In this document: positions 8,890 to 20,460 of the stretch, piece by piece
Position numbering within the stretch: the first letter of the stretch is position 1
Layout: every line of letters starts with the position of its first letter
NCBI GenBank assembly: GCA_934045905.1
Contig: OW203761.1
Span: 31,422,964-31,486,963 of the forward strand
Source: Leuctra nigra
Taxonomy: Eukaryota; Arthropoda; Insecta; Plecoptera; Leuctridae
DNA length: 64,000 bases
Direction: 5' to 3'
Notes under the pieces: generated by a model
The model's database searches: none
Seen by the model: only the letters and a program-made list of their open reading frames with translations
Told to the model about the DNA's origin: nothing
Translations under genes and position numbers: made by a program

Positions 8890-9111
8890 GTCAGAACTCA
8901 ATAGATTTTTTTAATTACTTTTATTCTGTCAATGTTTTAGAGTAGGTAATAGCTTTTCTTTTTTTGGTTACAGGGGTGGGGCAATTGCGTTAAATACTTT
9001 TGGGGGGTTAATTGGGACTTTAGATATTCTGGTTTCATTTTCTTCATATTTTGTTAGGGGATGGGTAATTAATATGGTTTTCTTGATGTCCAGTAAATGA
9101 TCGGAGCGGAC
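8890..9111 (+). repeat. Diverged duplicated module, first copy
   Basis: AACTCAATAGATTTTTTTAA and what follows align with GACTCAATTGATTCTTTATT at 9797 onward. Both copies run through TTTTATTC and CAAT-TTTT-GAGTA blocks and both end in the identical 18-mer CCAGTAAATGATCGGAGC. The two copies start about 900 bp apart and are clearly diverged, older than the array itself. Confidence 0.55.
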
Positions 9112-9442
9112 GTTACTACCTCAAGTTGTACTTGACAAAACCGTGCAAGCGCATGCCGCGTCTTGATCGTGCTGATGTATCGTAAGGGTGATCACTCCAG
9201 GGTGTGCCATCCAGGCGCGTAGGAATCAATATCTGAATCTCTGATTCAATTCCCCTCCCTATGTCCTTATACATTTATATGTCAAGATAAAAATATGCTT
9301 AAAAAGTGTTAAAATCGCGAAGGAATACACCAAATTCATGGCTGAAATTAATTTTTTTCAGACCCCCATTGTCTTCGTGGACACTTTTATCTCCAGCTCA
9401 AGTTATTTAACAATATTATTCCCCCTCTTGCAAAATTTAGTT

Positions 9443-9505
9443 CCTACGCACCAGGTAGGTGCGATGGCCTACGCACCAGGTAGGTGCGATGGCCTACGCA
9501 CCAGG
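9443..9505. repeat. 25-bp tandem repeat, 2.5 copies, U1
   Basis: CCTACGCACCAGGTAGGTGC plus GATGG repeated at 9443, 9468 and (partial) 9493. The unit is partly self-complementary (CCTAC/GTAGG). It is the same in all units, so it is stable despite being short. Confidence 0.95.
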
Positions 9506-9796
9506 CCATTCTGGTTGTTCGATCCCTTGGAACTGAGTTCTTGACGAGGACATTGGAACCCCAGGGACGCTCCAGCCTTTGGGTTAGCCATAGTTTTGCC
9601 GAAAATAGGCAAATTAATCTTCGCCGTTGGTATGTAGCTTAATCGGGGACTGCCCCATGGTCGAGGTAAGGCTTGTTGAAGTAATGACCCGATAGCATAG
9701 CATAGAGAGGCTATTCCTCTCTATAGCATACCATATTCTATTACCTACCGCATCAGACTTCCGACAGGGTTTGTTCTTACTTTTTTTGGGTCGAAG

Positions 9797-9994
9797 ACTC
9801 AATTGATTCTTTATTGATTTTTATTCGAACAATATTTTGGAGTACCTATGGTATCTTCTCATTTGTTAGAGGGGTTTGTAGCATATAATAAGTCAACACT
9901 ACAAAACATTTGGACCAAGGGATATGTTGATTTGTTGGGGCTTTAAAACGAACTGACTTTCTTTTCTTCATTTCCAGTAAATGATCGGAGCTCG
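9797..9994 (+). repeat. Diverged duplicated module, second copy
   Basis: Partner of 8890-9111. The acceptor-like pyrimidine tract (TTTCTTTTCTTCATTTCCAG) is stronger here, and the following candidate exon (9978-10084) ends in a near-consensus donor CTAG|GTGAGT. Confidence 0.55.
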
Positions 9995-10452
9995 CTGCTC
10001 ATGTAGGCCTATAGGGTTCAATGATCGCTGTGGATCTGCCCCTGTGTTGGACTGCTGGGTGCTGAGATCTTGATGGACACCTAGGTGAGTTGCATTCTTT
10101 TAACTGACATCTCTACTGGCACACTCATGGAAACACAATACTGGTGATTAAGTTCTCAATACTGCGTCTAGATAATATGAAGTATCAGGTCATTGATATG
10201 GAAAAAGTCCATGATATGAATAACCACAAACGGACACAAATGTTGAACTTTCTGCCTTCGTGTCTTGCAGACCGTGGGCCTTTACATGTGTTGGGAAGTA
10301 TGATGGTTGCCAAGGAAATATACTCCTTATGACAGCATTTTCTTGTATTTGTGCATTCCTACTCAAGAATAGAATGAAGTTCGTCCTTCCTGACTGACAT
10401 TTGTCTAGGTTCCGGCAGTCGAGGGCAAATGCCGGGACGGTTCCACCCTACA

Positions 10453-10705
10453 TCTAGTGGAGCGGTCGCTTCACCCAGCCAAGTCGTACTGTATGCACTC
10501 ACACTCACTCAACATACCGTTACTGCCTATAATAAACTGAGGAGCATGGCTTTTTCGGCCTACTGGATCTTAAAATTGGAAAATTTCACATTGTTGCGAA
10601 TTATTTTAATTTGGAACTATGGCCCACCCAACCATATATTCCAAGTATAAGTCAACAATAGGTAATGCCATTTGCGAGCTAGAGGGCCATGAAAATCGTG
10701 AAAAA
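10453..10705 (+). mobile_element. Relic of the element whose end is TCTAGTGGAGCG, U1
   Basis: Starts TCTAGTGGAGCGGTCGCTTC with an imperfect hairpin GTGGAGCG-GT-CGCTTCAC, then CCAGCCAAGTCGTACTG. Further along, TTCGGCCTACTGGATCTTAA, CACATTGTTGCGAA, CTATGGCCCACCC and GCTAGAGGGCC match, in inverted orientation, the right 280 bp of the U3 insertion (34540-34820). The U3 copy has the perfect hairpin and looks younger. Equivalents: 23555-23807, 38423-38675, 51709-51961, 63626-63878. Confidence 0.7.
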
Positions 10706-10903
10706 TTACACGACTTCCATCTTTAGATGTACACGCATCGGCATCTCTGTAAAGCCCGAAAATAAATGTATTGAACGCGTTTTTATGTTGATTGAGTCAT
10801 GAGTGGATCATATTTCAAATCGGCAAGGAATTTCTGTTGGAGAATTTGCACGTAACGATGCTCGCTCATCAACGCGTTTCACTGATCGTTTTCCTAGTGC
10901 GTA

Positions 10904-11077
10904 CAGTTCGTTTTTCCTATGTTTGAACTCTCACCAGACGGAGTCACCGTCAGTTGTTCTGGACTTCATTGCGCGCTCACCTTGCAAGTTGCAATGCAGT
11001 CTTTCTCGGCTCGGCCTAGCAGAAAAACCGAAGACAGCGCATTCTGTTGAGAGTTCAGACATAGGAAAAACAAACTG
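10904..11077. mobile_element. 174-bp inverted-repeat element, U1
   Basis: Left CAGTTCGTTTTTCCTATGTT (continuing TGAACTCTCA) and right its reverse complement at 11048-11077 form a ~30-bp inverted repeat with two mismatches. The interior is GC-richer (CACCGTCAGTTGTTCTGGAC). No clear target duplication beyond GTA on both sides. MITE-like, family unknown. U1 carries a 5-bp CTCGG duplication inside that the other units lack. Equivalents: 24006-24174, 38874-39042, 52160-52328. Confidence 0.7.
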
Positions 11078-11295
11078 TATTTAAAAATACAATTACATAG
11101 ATACCGAAATATCTTACTTACTAACGAGAATAATTGCATTGCATTAAAATTTTCCTGCTTTTTCTGCTGTAGATCTTTGTCATCTAGGAATTTATTAATT
11201 GACTAATATGCAGCATTTGTTAGGATGAGCTTCAGCGATCTTTAGAAAAGAATAAAGATCATGGAAAAGATGTGTCATTAATTTCTCTAATTTTT

Positions 11296-11584
11296 CCCCA
11301 CCAATGGACTGCTACCTTGACGCGGTAGTGAGGACATAACGAGTGTTGGTCCCAACTAAGTGCAGTCCAGGGTCGACCTAGTCCCATGCCATCCCCAAAT
11401 TCGGGGGCCCCTCGGGCCGGCCTCCCCCCTCGAGATGGTGATCCCCCTGAAATCGGGTCCCTCAGGCCCGAAGTCTCCCCCCCCCCCCTCCCAACGGGTC
11501 TGACACATTCTGTGCGGGCTTTCCCACCAGTTTCAGACTCCCCCGGATCTGGCCCGTTAGGTAGACCCTTCCCCATGTCCTCCA
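11296..11584 (+). mobile_element. Retroposon B, 3'-truncated, U1
   Basis: Same family as retroposon A: starts CCCACCAATGGACTGCTACC with the CTACC-TTGACGC-GGTAG hairpin, runs through the GTCGACCTAG and CCCCTCGGGCCGGCC body, and stops matching after CCTCCA, before the tail. Body differs from C at many sites (CCATGCCATCCCC, CTCAGGCCC, CCAACGGGTCTGAC). Its missing tail and C's missing head mean that neither is complete in the long units. Confidence 0.75.
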
Positions 11585-12570
11585 GAGTAAAACATGGATT
11601 ATTCTAAAGTGGTGGAGGTGCCATGTTTCAAGATCACGGCGCCTAATTCTGACACTTGGGTTTTCCACGTCTGCTCTTGAATGACCAATCAAGAAGTTGA
11701 GAGCATATCACACCTAACAATTGTCTGCAACACACAATATCCCACCTCGAACAATAGGCTAATTCCTATACCCTGGCATCGAGGCGGCTGTGGTTGCTTG
11801 ATAGTGATGGAGTCATCATGAGTCGTGATAGTGAGACAAACAAAGCTTCGGTAGCTCGGCCGGCATCAAAGTGGACCATCTTTACCGACATCATCGGCTG
11901 TAATTAAATCTATTCTCTGTAACACGGGAGCGCGATCGTCATCGTTATGACGTGATGCCGACCGAGATGAAGTGGCAGATCTCATTCGAGAAACCAACAG
12001 CGAAGCGATTATCATACTTTGTCGAGGATAATGCCAAACTATAAACTTAGTTTTCTACTCATGCAATCATAAAATGGGATATAAAAAGTATGTGCAGTGT
12101 GAATAATATCCGGCCGTATCGAGTGTTGAACACAAAAAGTCAGCGGAGAGCTTTTGATCGGGCAGTATTTTCAAATCGGACACCCGTCATATCATCCTGA
12201 CTTCACTGAGAGCTTTCCGTAAACCCCAATTTCTTTAGGAAATACTTTTTATTGTGGAACTCTTTATATACTTCCTACTTTTGTACCTTTTATGTTTCTT
12301 AATTCTAAATATATAAAAATCAACATTTTCTAACTATATTTTTTCCTTGTCCAAACACAATCAATTATCATGACTTTACCTTATATCGAATTCGCAAAAT
12401 AAAAAAAATATCGAAAATAATGTGTACCATATAAATAAGACACTGCACTATCTGAATCCCCCACAGGAACAACTTTGAGTGACGTAATATAGAGATTCCT
12501 TCTCACTCCTTCTGGAGTCAACAAACCACAATGAAATATCATAAAATACTTTCAGTTGGAGATCATTTAA
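11585..12570. other. Long-form-specific block between retroposons B and C, U1
   Basis: About 985 bp present only in U1 and U3 (39552-40537). The first half has mixed composition (GGAGCGCGATCG, GCCGACCGAGATGAAG); the second is AT-rich. I recognise no gene or element. U1 and U3 differ at several places here (for example GATATAAAAAG against GATGAAAAAAG), roughly as elsewhere. Confidence 0.6.
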
Positions 12571-12928
12571 GGGGCCGGCTCACATAACGAGTTGGCCCCA
12601 ACCAAGTGCAGTCCAGGGTCGACCTAGTCCCCTCCCCTCCCCAAATTCGCGGGCCCCTCGGGCCGGCCTCCCCCCTCGAGATGGTGATCCCCCTGAAATC
12701 GGGTCCCACCGGCCCGAAGCTTCCCCCCCCCCCTTCCCGGAAGTCCCCATTCTGATCTGGCTTTCCCACCAGTTTCAGACTCCCCCGGATCGGGCCCGTT
12801 AGGTCGACCCCTCCCGATGTCCTCCACTTAGATCAACAAAGTTAAAAGTTAAAATTAATGTGCGCAATATAACCTCGTCGTTGACGCACCGTTAAACCCT
12901 AATAATCTAATCTCTAAATCTTAATCTC
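12571..12928 (+). mobile_element. Retroposon C, 5'-truncated, U1
   Basis: Lacks the first ~50 bp of the family, starting at GGGGCCGGCTCACATAACGAG, but has the full body and 3' end (CCTCGTCGTTGACGCACCG, TTAAACCC) and a tail of AATAATCT/AATCTCTAAATCT repeats. A 5' truncation with an intact tail is usual for target-primed insertions. Confidence 0.78.
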
Positions 12929-13154
12929 ATTTCACACAATCCTCCCACAAGTGCGTTGCATTTTCCATTATAACTTCCAAATACTATATGTTCTCCTAAT
13001 GTTGCTTTTTCCATGTATTACTTACCAGTATGAAAGAAGTATTAGAACGTATAGGTACATTTGTTTAAGAAAATGATAAGGAAAAAATAAAGATAATTTG
13101 TGAAATATTTTCACATTCATAAATTATTTGTGACTGATGCGTAATATATAGTCA
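12929..13154. other. AT-rich unit end, no gene seen
   Basis: AT-rich sequence (TAACTTCCAAATACTATATG, GATAAGGAAAAAATAAAG) running into the next unit without any visible boundary element. Unit junctions show no special sequence. Confidence 0.5.
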
Positions 13155-15496
13155 ATATTTTAATGACATACAAAAAGATGAGCACAATTAGGCATAAAAT
13201 TTACATACCTTATACTTTGCAGCTATAACATAAAACCGTTCGTAAAGACATAAAAATTGCAGGAACTAATTAATCTTAAATATACCTACCTATAGTATAC
13301 AGTGAACTTGTGAAGTATGCAGATGCAGTTGTAAAGTATGATGGTGGTCGTAAAATCGCTTCAAATTTAGTTCATGAAAAAATCGAAATTTATGAATACC
13401 AAGAATCACTGAACGTGGTTGTAATCTGTGGCAACATTATTTCATATTTAGAACAAAAAATACTAATTGCATTCTTTCTAGTTGGCATTGTTCTACGAAT
13501 ATTTATTTTTAAAATTGCTCTTCTATTCTTTAATTAATGTGCAAGAAAGACAAAAATAGTGAAACTTTCCGTATAACTATTTTTTTACTCGTATATATGA
13601 CTTCAGTTGATCAAAATATTACTTATCAGTGAGTTATATAATTAGATTCTGGGTAGCTTAGGTGAATTTGCCAAATTTTTAAGATCGAAAAGTGTTTCGA
13701 TCGAAATTCCTGTTTCATGTGATGCCAGATGAAGAACACAAACAGACGAATTAGATCATCTTTTGTATACCAAAGCAAACTTTCAAGCAATAGGTATAAA
13801 ATATAATAATTAAATCTCAAATAGAAATTCAATTTGATGTAAGCTGACATCTGCTAATTAGTAGTCGATCATAATTACACCATCAATGATATTGATCAGT
13901 TCATTATTATTTAATATATAATTACTAATCAATTTTTATTTTTTTAATCAGAATGAACTAATTAGGTATAATTGTGAGATGGGACAGAAAACTAGTCCAT
14001 TATTAGACAGCATTATAATTAGATAATACATACAAACGCTGAAAGATCTGTTCCTGCCGACCACTAAATTTCATCAAAGTGCATTACATTACTTCAAGGC
14101 TCATTTTTTCCATCTACAGTGATTGCAACTTTATAGGATAGCTAATTTCTGTAATTGCCAAGGAGTATTCGACATTTTCAGCAACTTTTTGTTTGTGATT
14201 GTTTGAGCGCCAAAAACTAAAAAACTACATTCATAATGAGAGAAAATCGCAGTTTGATGGGTTTACATGGCGAGGTCTCCACATCTCTATCACAACGAAG
14301 AATTGCATAACTACAAAGAATCAACGTTGCCCTCCTAAAGTTGTCACGTCTCATGATGGCGCCTCCACTGCATTGTCCTTCTCGTCTGTCATCTCCACCC
14401 TCCCCGAACAATAACGACATCGTCGACGACAACGCCGACCTGCCTTGTCGGCTGTCGGCTTCTCTGACTCCATACAGGTGGCTGGCGATGTAATAACTAA
14501 ACCAAACAACAAATCATTCCGTATACAATTCCGAGAGTGGAGTATTTATTGGTGGGCTGTCAATGGAACTGCGCCGGCCTCGACTTTGGCGGAGGGTTCG
14601 GGTACAATTGGAAAGCGTCAAAAGTGAAATTATAAGATTTTAGTGTCTGAGGGATACTGCGCTTTTTCTTGGCGAAATTTTGCCAGCGTATCGAGCGTGC
14701 CCACTTGAAATTTATGGCTCGAATCTCTATTTTTTGTATTATTATTATTTTTGCATCTGGCGTCTCCTGGAAGTAACGAATGGACCACTAGTCATTATCT
14801 TGCTATGTGACGTCACGAATAAAACAGATGACAGAAGGATGTGGGCCGTGACCGTCAAGAAGGCTGTGACAGCACAGTAATCAATAGTAATCAAATAGCA
14901 ATGGATCCATTTGGAAATTTAACTGTCTTTCCCCCACACGTTTGATTGGCTCCCTCTCCCACTATATGGGCAGTGCTGCTCTAGTGTGAGTAAAGAGAAC
15001 TATTATGCTACATTTACTCCTCCCATCACCATTGGTCCATTAGGCCAATTTTTTCACAAAACTAATATTACGATTCTGGTTATGGTCAAAATGATTTTCA
15101 GCCTTTCAGCATTTCAGTAAAATGATTTACCTCTCCCAACTCATACCAATACCGTACTGTTCATTTTCGAAAGAATCTTTCCCACTTCTCCTCTAATTGC
15201 GGTTCAAGGATTTCATTTTTGTTCTAGTCCCCCCCCCCCCCCACCCCCCCAATGATGTTACCGTCTTCGATTGCTTGCCGAACTCCTTCTAACCACGCTC
15301 ATGTTGAGCATGGTCATGCCATGCTCAATTTGACAAATTTGACAGGAGTTGTCAAACTATTTTGATAATCTGTCAGTGATATTTTTTTCTGTTTGGAGAT
15401 GCTTTCTTGGAAGTTTTTAGTAAATATAAGCATAATTAGTAATCTAACAATTTTCTGGAGAAAGATTGATATTTTCTGTGACACCTCCTTCAACTG

Positions 15497-16014
15497 GGTG
15501 TAAGTGATGTCACATGGTGCTGGAGAGGGTGTAAGTGATGTCACATGGTGGTGTAGAGGGTGTAAGTGATGTCACATGGTGCTGGGGAGGGTGTAAGTGA
15601 TGTCACATGGTGGTGTAGAGGGTGTAAGTGATGTCACATGGTGCCGGAGAGGGTGTAAGTGATGTCACATGGTGCTGGAGAGGGTGTAAGTACATGGTGC
15701 TGGAGAAGGTGTAAGTGTGATGTCACATGGTGCTGGGGAGGGTGTAAAGTGATGTCACATGGTGTTGGGGAGAGTGTAAGTGATGTCAGATGGTGCTGGA
15801 GAGGGTGAAAGTGATGTCACATGGTGCTGAATAGGGTGTAATTGTGATGTCACATGGTGCTGGAGAGGGTGTAAGTGATGTCACATGGTGCTGGAGAGGG
15901 TGTAATTGTGATGTCACATGGTGCTGGAGAGGGTGTAAGTGATGTCACATGGTGCTGGATAGGGTGTAATTGTGATGTCACATGGTGTTGGAGAGGATGT
16001 AAGCGTGATGTCAC
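15497..16014. repeat. 31-bp minisatellite, U2 (two repeats shorter)
   Basis: Same array as at 2331 but 518 bp long. The missing 62 bp equals one GCTGG/GGTGTAG subtype pair from the alternating first third, consistent with slippage or unequal exchange of a two-repeat register. A private CAGATGG variant lies near 15788. Confidence 0.95.
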
Positions 16015-16237
16015 TTACGGTATCTGTTAACCATTCTTGATTTACCTCTCCCATCTCATACCTATCCCGTACTGTTCATTTTCGAAAGAATCTTTCTTCA
16101 CTTCTTATCTTATTGCGGTTTAAGGATTTCATTTTTGTTCTGGTCATTCCCAAAGATGCTACCGTCTTCAATTACTTGCTGAACTCCTTCTAACCATGCT
16201 CATGGTTGATCATGGTCATGTCAATATGACAGGAGTT

Positions 16238-16425
16238 AGTAAAATACAAATATTTGAACAGAAACACTGGTATTGTCAAGAAATAAAAATAAAAAGAGTC
16301 CGCAATATTTCGCCGATGCGTTCGACCGGCTTTGTCAAGCGAGACTGCTCTCGCTTGACCTGTTCAAATATTTGTATTTTACTAAGTTGTTTCCTGGTAT
16401 ATTATCTTCTTCTCTGTGTTTATTA
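16238..16425. mobile_element. 188-bp nested inverted-repeat insertion, U2
   Basis: Same insertion as at 3134, same flanks. The T-rich right part reads TCTTCTTCTCTGTG here. The insertion predates amplification of the array, since every unit has it. Confidence 0.75.
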
Positions 16426-17425
16426 ATGACAGGAGTTGTCAAACTATTTTGATATTCTGTAAGTTATTATTCTTTCTGTTTGGAGATTCTTTCTTGGAAG
16501 TTTTAGTCCTTTTCTGAAGAACGATTGATCTTTTCTGTGATCCTGGGAGTGACTGGAAAGTCTTTGTTTATCTTGGATTTATATTGAATGTAAGGTTTTG
16601 TGGCAATCTTGCCAGTCTCTGAAGAAAATTTGAACTCTTCTGTGCTCCTGCAAATGATTATTTGTGGATTATTCACGAAATTTCGGTTAGGTCATGGGGT
16701 TAGATCATGTGCTGCACATACCGGTGCTCGCTTATCAACGCGTAACACCGAGCGTTTTCCTAGTTTAAATAATTCTTTAGTTCTTCAATTACTCGTGTGT
16801 AGTGAGTGAGTGGAATGATTTGATTTTATCTAGTGGAGCCAACCAAGTCGTACGGAGCGCACACTCTCATTGAGCGAGCTGAGCGTATAGCGAGCGTCAC
16901 CACGGTACTCTTATGGCACTTTCTCTGTGTTTTTTTTTTTTTTTTTTTGCCTGCACTGCCCAGGTTAAGCCGCTCAAGCAATCGATCTGAAATTTTGCAC
17001 ACACACTAACGTAATCTATGCGGTCTCTGGGATCGTCAGTCCTTTAAAAGCTTTCTCTCCGACATCCGAACAAAGCGGACTGACATTGCTTTCGTTGCAG
17101 TGAAGAATTGACGAGTGAATTTGCATAAGCGGATTAAGAGTCTATCAGTACTGTTCAGATGCCAATCAAATATTTTATCAACTTGGAGATTTAATTTCAA
17201 AGATTATGGAAATGTACGAGATAATCCATCAGAACATAATTAATGCATAATGGTAAATAAAATAAAAATAATATAAAAAATAAAATATTTATTAGACACA
17301 TCTGTTTAAATTATGAGATTTATAAATCTATTGAAACAGATGACATGTTTGTTTCTAGTAAAACTAAAATTGATAAAAAATGAGATATAACTGTTTCTAG
17401 AGAGAAAAACTTGAAAGACATAGTA

Positions 17426-17557
17426 CAGGGCTGCGATCGTGTAAAATGACAACTCCCTTGTCGAATCGACAAGCTTCTCATCTCAATGTTATTCACGGTC
17501 TTCTAGAGACTTGTCACCGTGACAAGGAAGTTGCCATTTTACACGATCGCAGCCCTG
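17426..17557. mobile_element. 132-bp foldback element, U2
   Basis: Copy of the element at 4325, same position in the unit. Confidence 0.85.
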
Positions 17558-18250
17558 GGTGCGATCCATAGGTGCGATCACATCACAACTTTCTTGTCGC
17601 AGTGACAATTTTCTCATTTAATATTATTCACGGCCTTCTAGGGTGCTTGTCACCGTGAAGAAGTGAACGGGCTGATCTTTATACTATGTTGTCACCGTGC
17701 GAACAAAGTTCTCATTTTATGTGATCGCACATAATTAATTAATTAGTTTGCATTGCACAGACTCTGAAATGTCGAAAACAGTACTTCTGCCCCCACATAA
17801 TATAATATAACTTAAACCAATTAAATTTCCATATGGAACATGGATCTGAAATAATTTCGGACTGAAACTATTTCGTTTCATCGCCTCATCATTCTTAAAA
17901 AAGTGCTAGCTGTATGCAGGGTCATGCATTTCGAGCAGCCAATAATAGTGCTACTTTTATTTTTTATTATTTATTGTGAGGAAAGGGGTTTGAGTACGAA
18001 GCCCCCGAGAACATTTTCTCTCAAGGTCATACATCTATAGAGCAATTTTTAGGTATATAAAAAGAAAATTTTACGGAAAAAACACAATAAATCATGAACA
18101 AATCAAGTTTTTGGACCTATACATGCACTTTTTTCGTCCAAGTACCTACTTGATTCCAGGGATTTGAGCACCACAATTTGACCCGTAGAACGATTTTTTG
18201 TTTTAACCCTGCCCTAAAGGTACACATCGGTTGCATACATCGTCCGTCGG

Positions 18251-18650
18251 CCTCACCAATGGACTGCCACCTTGACGCGGTGGTGGGGCTTAAGGGACCG
18301 GCTCGCATAGCGAGTTGGTCCCAACCAAGTGCAGTCCAGGGTCGACCTAGTCCCATGCCCTCCCTTGAATTTGCGGTCCCCTCGGGCCGGCCTCCCCCCT
18401 CGAGATGGTGATCCCCCTGAAATCAAGTCCCACCGGCCCGAAGTCTCCCCCTCCCCCCCGGTCCGTCCCCATTCCGGCCTGGCCTTCCCACCAGTGCTGG
18501 ACTCCCCCGGATCGGGCCAGTTAGGTCGACCCCTCCCCATGTCCTCCACTTATATCAACAAAGTTAAATGCAAAAATGCAAATATTAATGTGCGTAATAT
18601 AACCTCGTCGTTGACGCGCCGTTAAACCACAATAATCAATCAATCAATCA
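18251..18650 (+). mobile_element. 400-bp GC-rich retroposon A, U2
   Basis: Same insertion as at 5150, same flanking duplication. U2-U5 read GACACCAGC just downstream where U1 reads GACACAAGC. Confidence 0.8.
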
Positions 18651-18873
18651 ATCGTCCGTCGGACGTCGACACCAGCTTTCGAGTCACAATCTCAGTGGAC
18701 GGAATAGGTGGATCAGTACATTAGTCTTCGGTGTCATGATCATGAGAGTATGCCGTGTAGTCATTTGAGGATAGAAAGCTAGGTCACGTTCCATGGCATC
18801 TTGAGGGAGAGGGCGTGGAACATAGGGTGCGTTGCGCTATGTAAGGCGCCTGACTTCAATACTTATGTCTCCA

Positions 18874-19000
18874 GGGGTGGGATTACATAAAATGATAACT
18901 TTCTTGTCACGGTGACAAGCTTCTCACTCAATGCTATTCACGGCCTTCTAGGGACTTGTCACCGTGACAAGGAAGTTATCATTTTATGTGATCGCACCCC
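18874..19000. mobile_element. 127-bp palindromic element, U2
   Basis: Copy of 5773, same position in the unit. Confidence 0.9.
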
Positions 19001-19005
19001 AGCTC

Positions 19006-19791
19006 TTGAATTGATTAGAAATGACGTCCATGACTCGTCACTGACGAGTCATCGGCGAGGCTTGAGCCAGACATATTTCGATCAGTTCCTCTTCTGCATA
19101 CGACGATCCCAATCTTTCGTAATACTCTGCAATTACCCTGACAAATGAACCGAAATCTTCCTCTGGATGCTGGGTCCGTGCATCCTATTCACGTCGCAAC
19201 CGCAGTATGCGATCGGGCTGCCCAAAAGCATGGATGAAATCCTTGGAAAATGACTTCCATAGTGTGTATCCTCCTCGTGACAACCACCAGCGTTCAGCGT
19301 CGCCGAGTATAACACTTGTGGAATCATGTCCTTGATAAGCTATGCCTCATCCCGCTGATAAGAACTTTTGCATATTTGCAGCAATCCCGAAGAAACACTT
19401 CCGGCATTTTAGAGTCTGAATATCCAATGAAAGTCGGAATTTCAAGCTTTAAAGCTAAATGGTGAACCCGGCAGAGAACTTCGAACAACTGAGCAGGAGA
19501 GGTATCCAAGGTGGACGGAGTGTATGGCGGAACTTCTGGAATGGGAGTGTGTGGCGGAACTTCCGGAACTGCGGGCACGGGGGGCGGTAGGGTTGGTGCC
19601 CTAGGAGCAGGGACATAGGGGACATTAACCGGCGGATGAGGTATTGACCATCAAAATCGTCGGCTTGAAATCGGCCCAAATCGCGGACTACATCCAGTGG
19701 CAAGTTATCTTCATCAAATGGATAACTAGACATGTCTAGTTGGTTTATTACCTCAGTGTTGTAACTATTAATGTTCGGACGAGACCCCACT
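19006..19791 (-). pseudogene. Decayed gag-like sequence, U2
   Basis: Copy of 5905-6690 with the same frameshift and stops, so the decay predates amplification. Confidence 0.65.
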
Positions 19792-20313
19792 TGTTGGGAG
19801 ATAACAAGTCAACAAGATCAATTAAAAAGTAGGTACCTACTTTATTTCCGTCAGAAAAGAACAAACCTTTCATAATATTAATCAACTTCCATTATTCTCC
19901 CCGCCTCCTTGATGTCATGCAGACAGTCTCATACCTTTCTTACAATACCTAGTAGTAATAATGTACTGAACTTGCTTTGTTTGCCAACAAAATGCAACAA
20001 AAAAGCAAAAATATTGATTTTCCCAATAAAGAGAATCAAATATCCAAGACAACCTGAATATAATTTGAGAACATTAATAGTTCGTTTCAGTTTCTTTTTC
20101 CCTCCAGATCATAAATTTACTTTCAGCATATTATATTTAATTTGGAATGATCAACAAAGTAATTATTCATCAAATGAAACATTACACTAACAGTTATTTA
20201 ACAAGAAATGGATTCCAATATTAAATATCTGGTTCTGAAATGTTACGATGAAAACACATTGAGTTGATCCATACAAAATTAATAGGTATAGCTACTGAAA
20301 TACTTACATTGGT

Positions 20314-20460
20314 TTATATTGGCGTCAGTGTGATTTGAATACAAGAATATCCTGGGACAAGACTGAAGATGAGAGGAGCTGCGAGATCTTCCACTGGCAA
20401 TGTCCGATACAGTTCCATCAGAACCAAGCGTAGGGCATTGTCAGGTAGTTGCATTAACAT
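20314..20460 (-). pseudogene. F-box-like reading frame, U2
   Basis: Copy of 7213-7359, no change seen in the motif region. Confidence 0.35.

Larger units (their letters stand above)
8240..10330 (+). other. Chain of plus-strand splice-like sites; candidate transcribed region, U1
   Basis: Good splice-site matches lie in a consistent order: donor CAAG|GTAAGAAAT at 8585/8586; acceptor TATTGTCGCAG|GG at 8789/8790; donor TAG|GTAATAG at 8945/8946; acceptor TGTCCAG|TAAATG at 9093/9094; donor ATC|GTAAGG at 9181/9182; acceptor TTTCCAG|TAAATG at 9977/9978; donor CTAG|GTGAGT at 10084/10085; acceptor GTGTCTTGCAG|A at 10270/10271. Joining 8585 to 8790 gives a 55-codon frame starting at ATG 8574 (MESKGSVKLISRPGFDAGAS...), stopping at TAG exactly before the next donor. 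No known domain. It could be a non-coding RNA, a decayed gene, or chance. Equivalents: 21342-23432, 36201-38300, 49496-51586, 61413-63503. Confidence 0.3.
1..13154. repeat. Tandem array unit U1 (long form)
   Basis: First of five consecutive near-identical units. The phase is arbitrary because the window simply starts here; the sequence at 1 recurs at 13155, 25005, 41121 and 53161. U1 is a long form: it keeps both retroposon B (11296-11584) and retroposon C (12571-12928) with about 985 bp between them. It has the full 580-bp minisatellite and neither of the unit-specific insertions seen in U3 and U4. Private variants include AATATAAATT near 670 (AATAGAAATT elsewhere), GAATGTTAGG near 3484 and a 5-bp CTCGG duplication near 11010. 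Confidence 0.97.

Noticed and set aside
9690..9740. Hairpin ATAGAGAGG/CCTCTCTAT near 9700 as a small-RNA precursor
   Set aside because: A 9-bp stem is too short for a miRNA precursor and the flanks do not extend the pairing convincingly.
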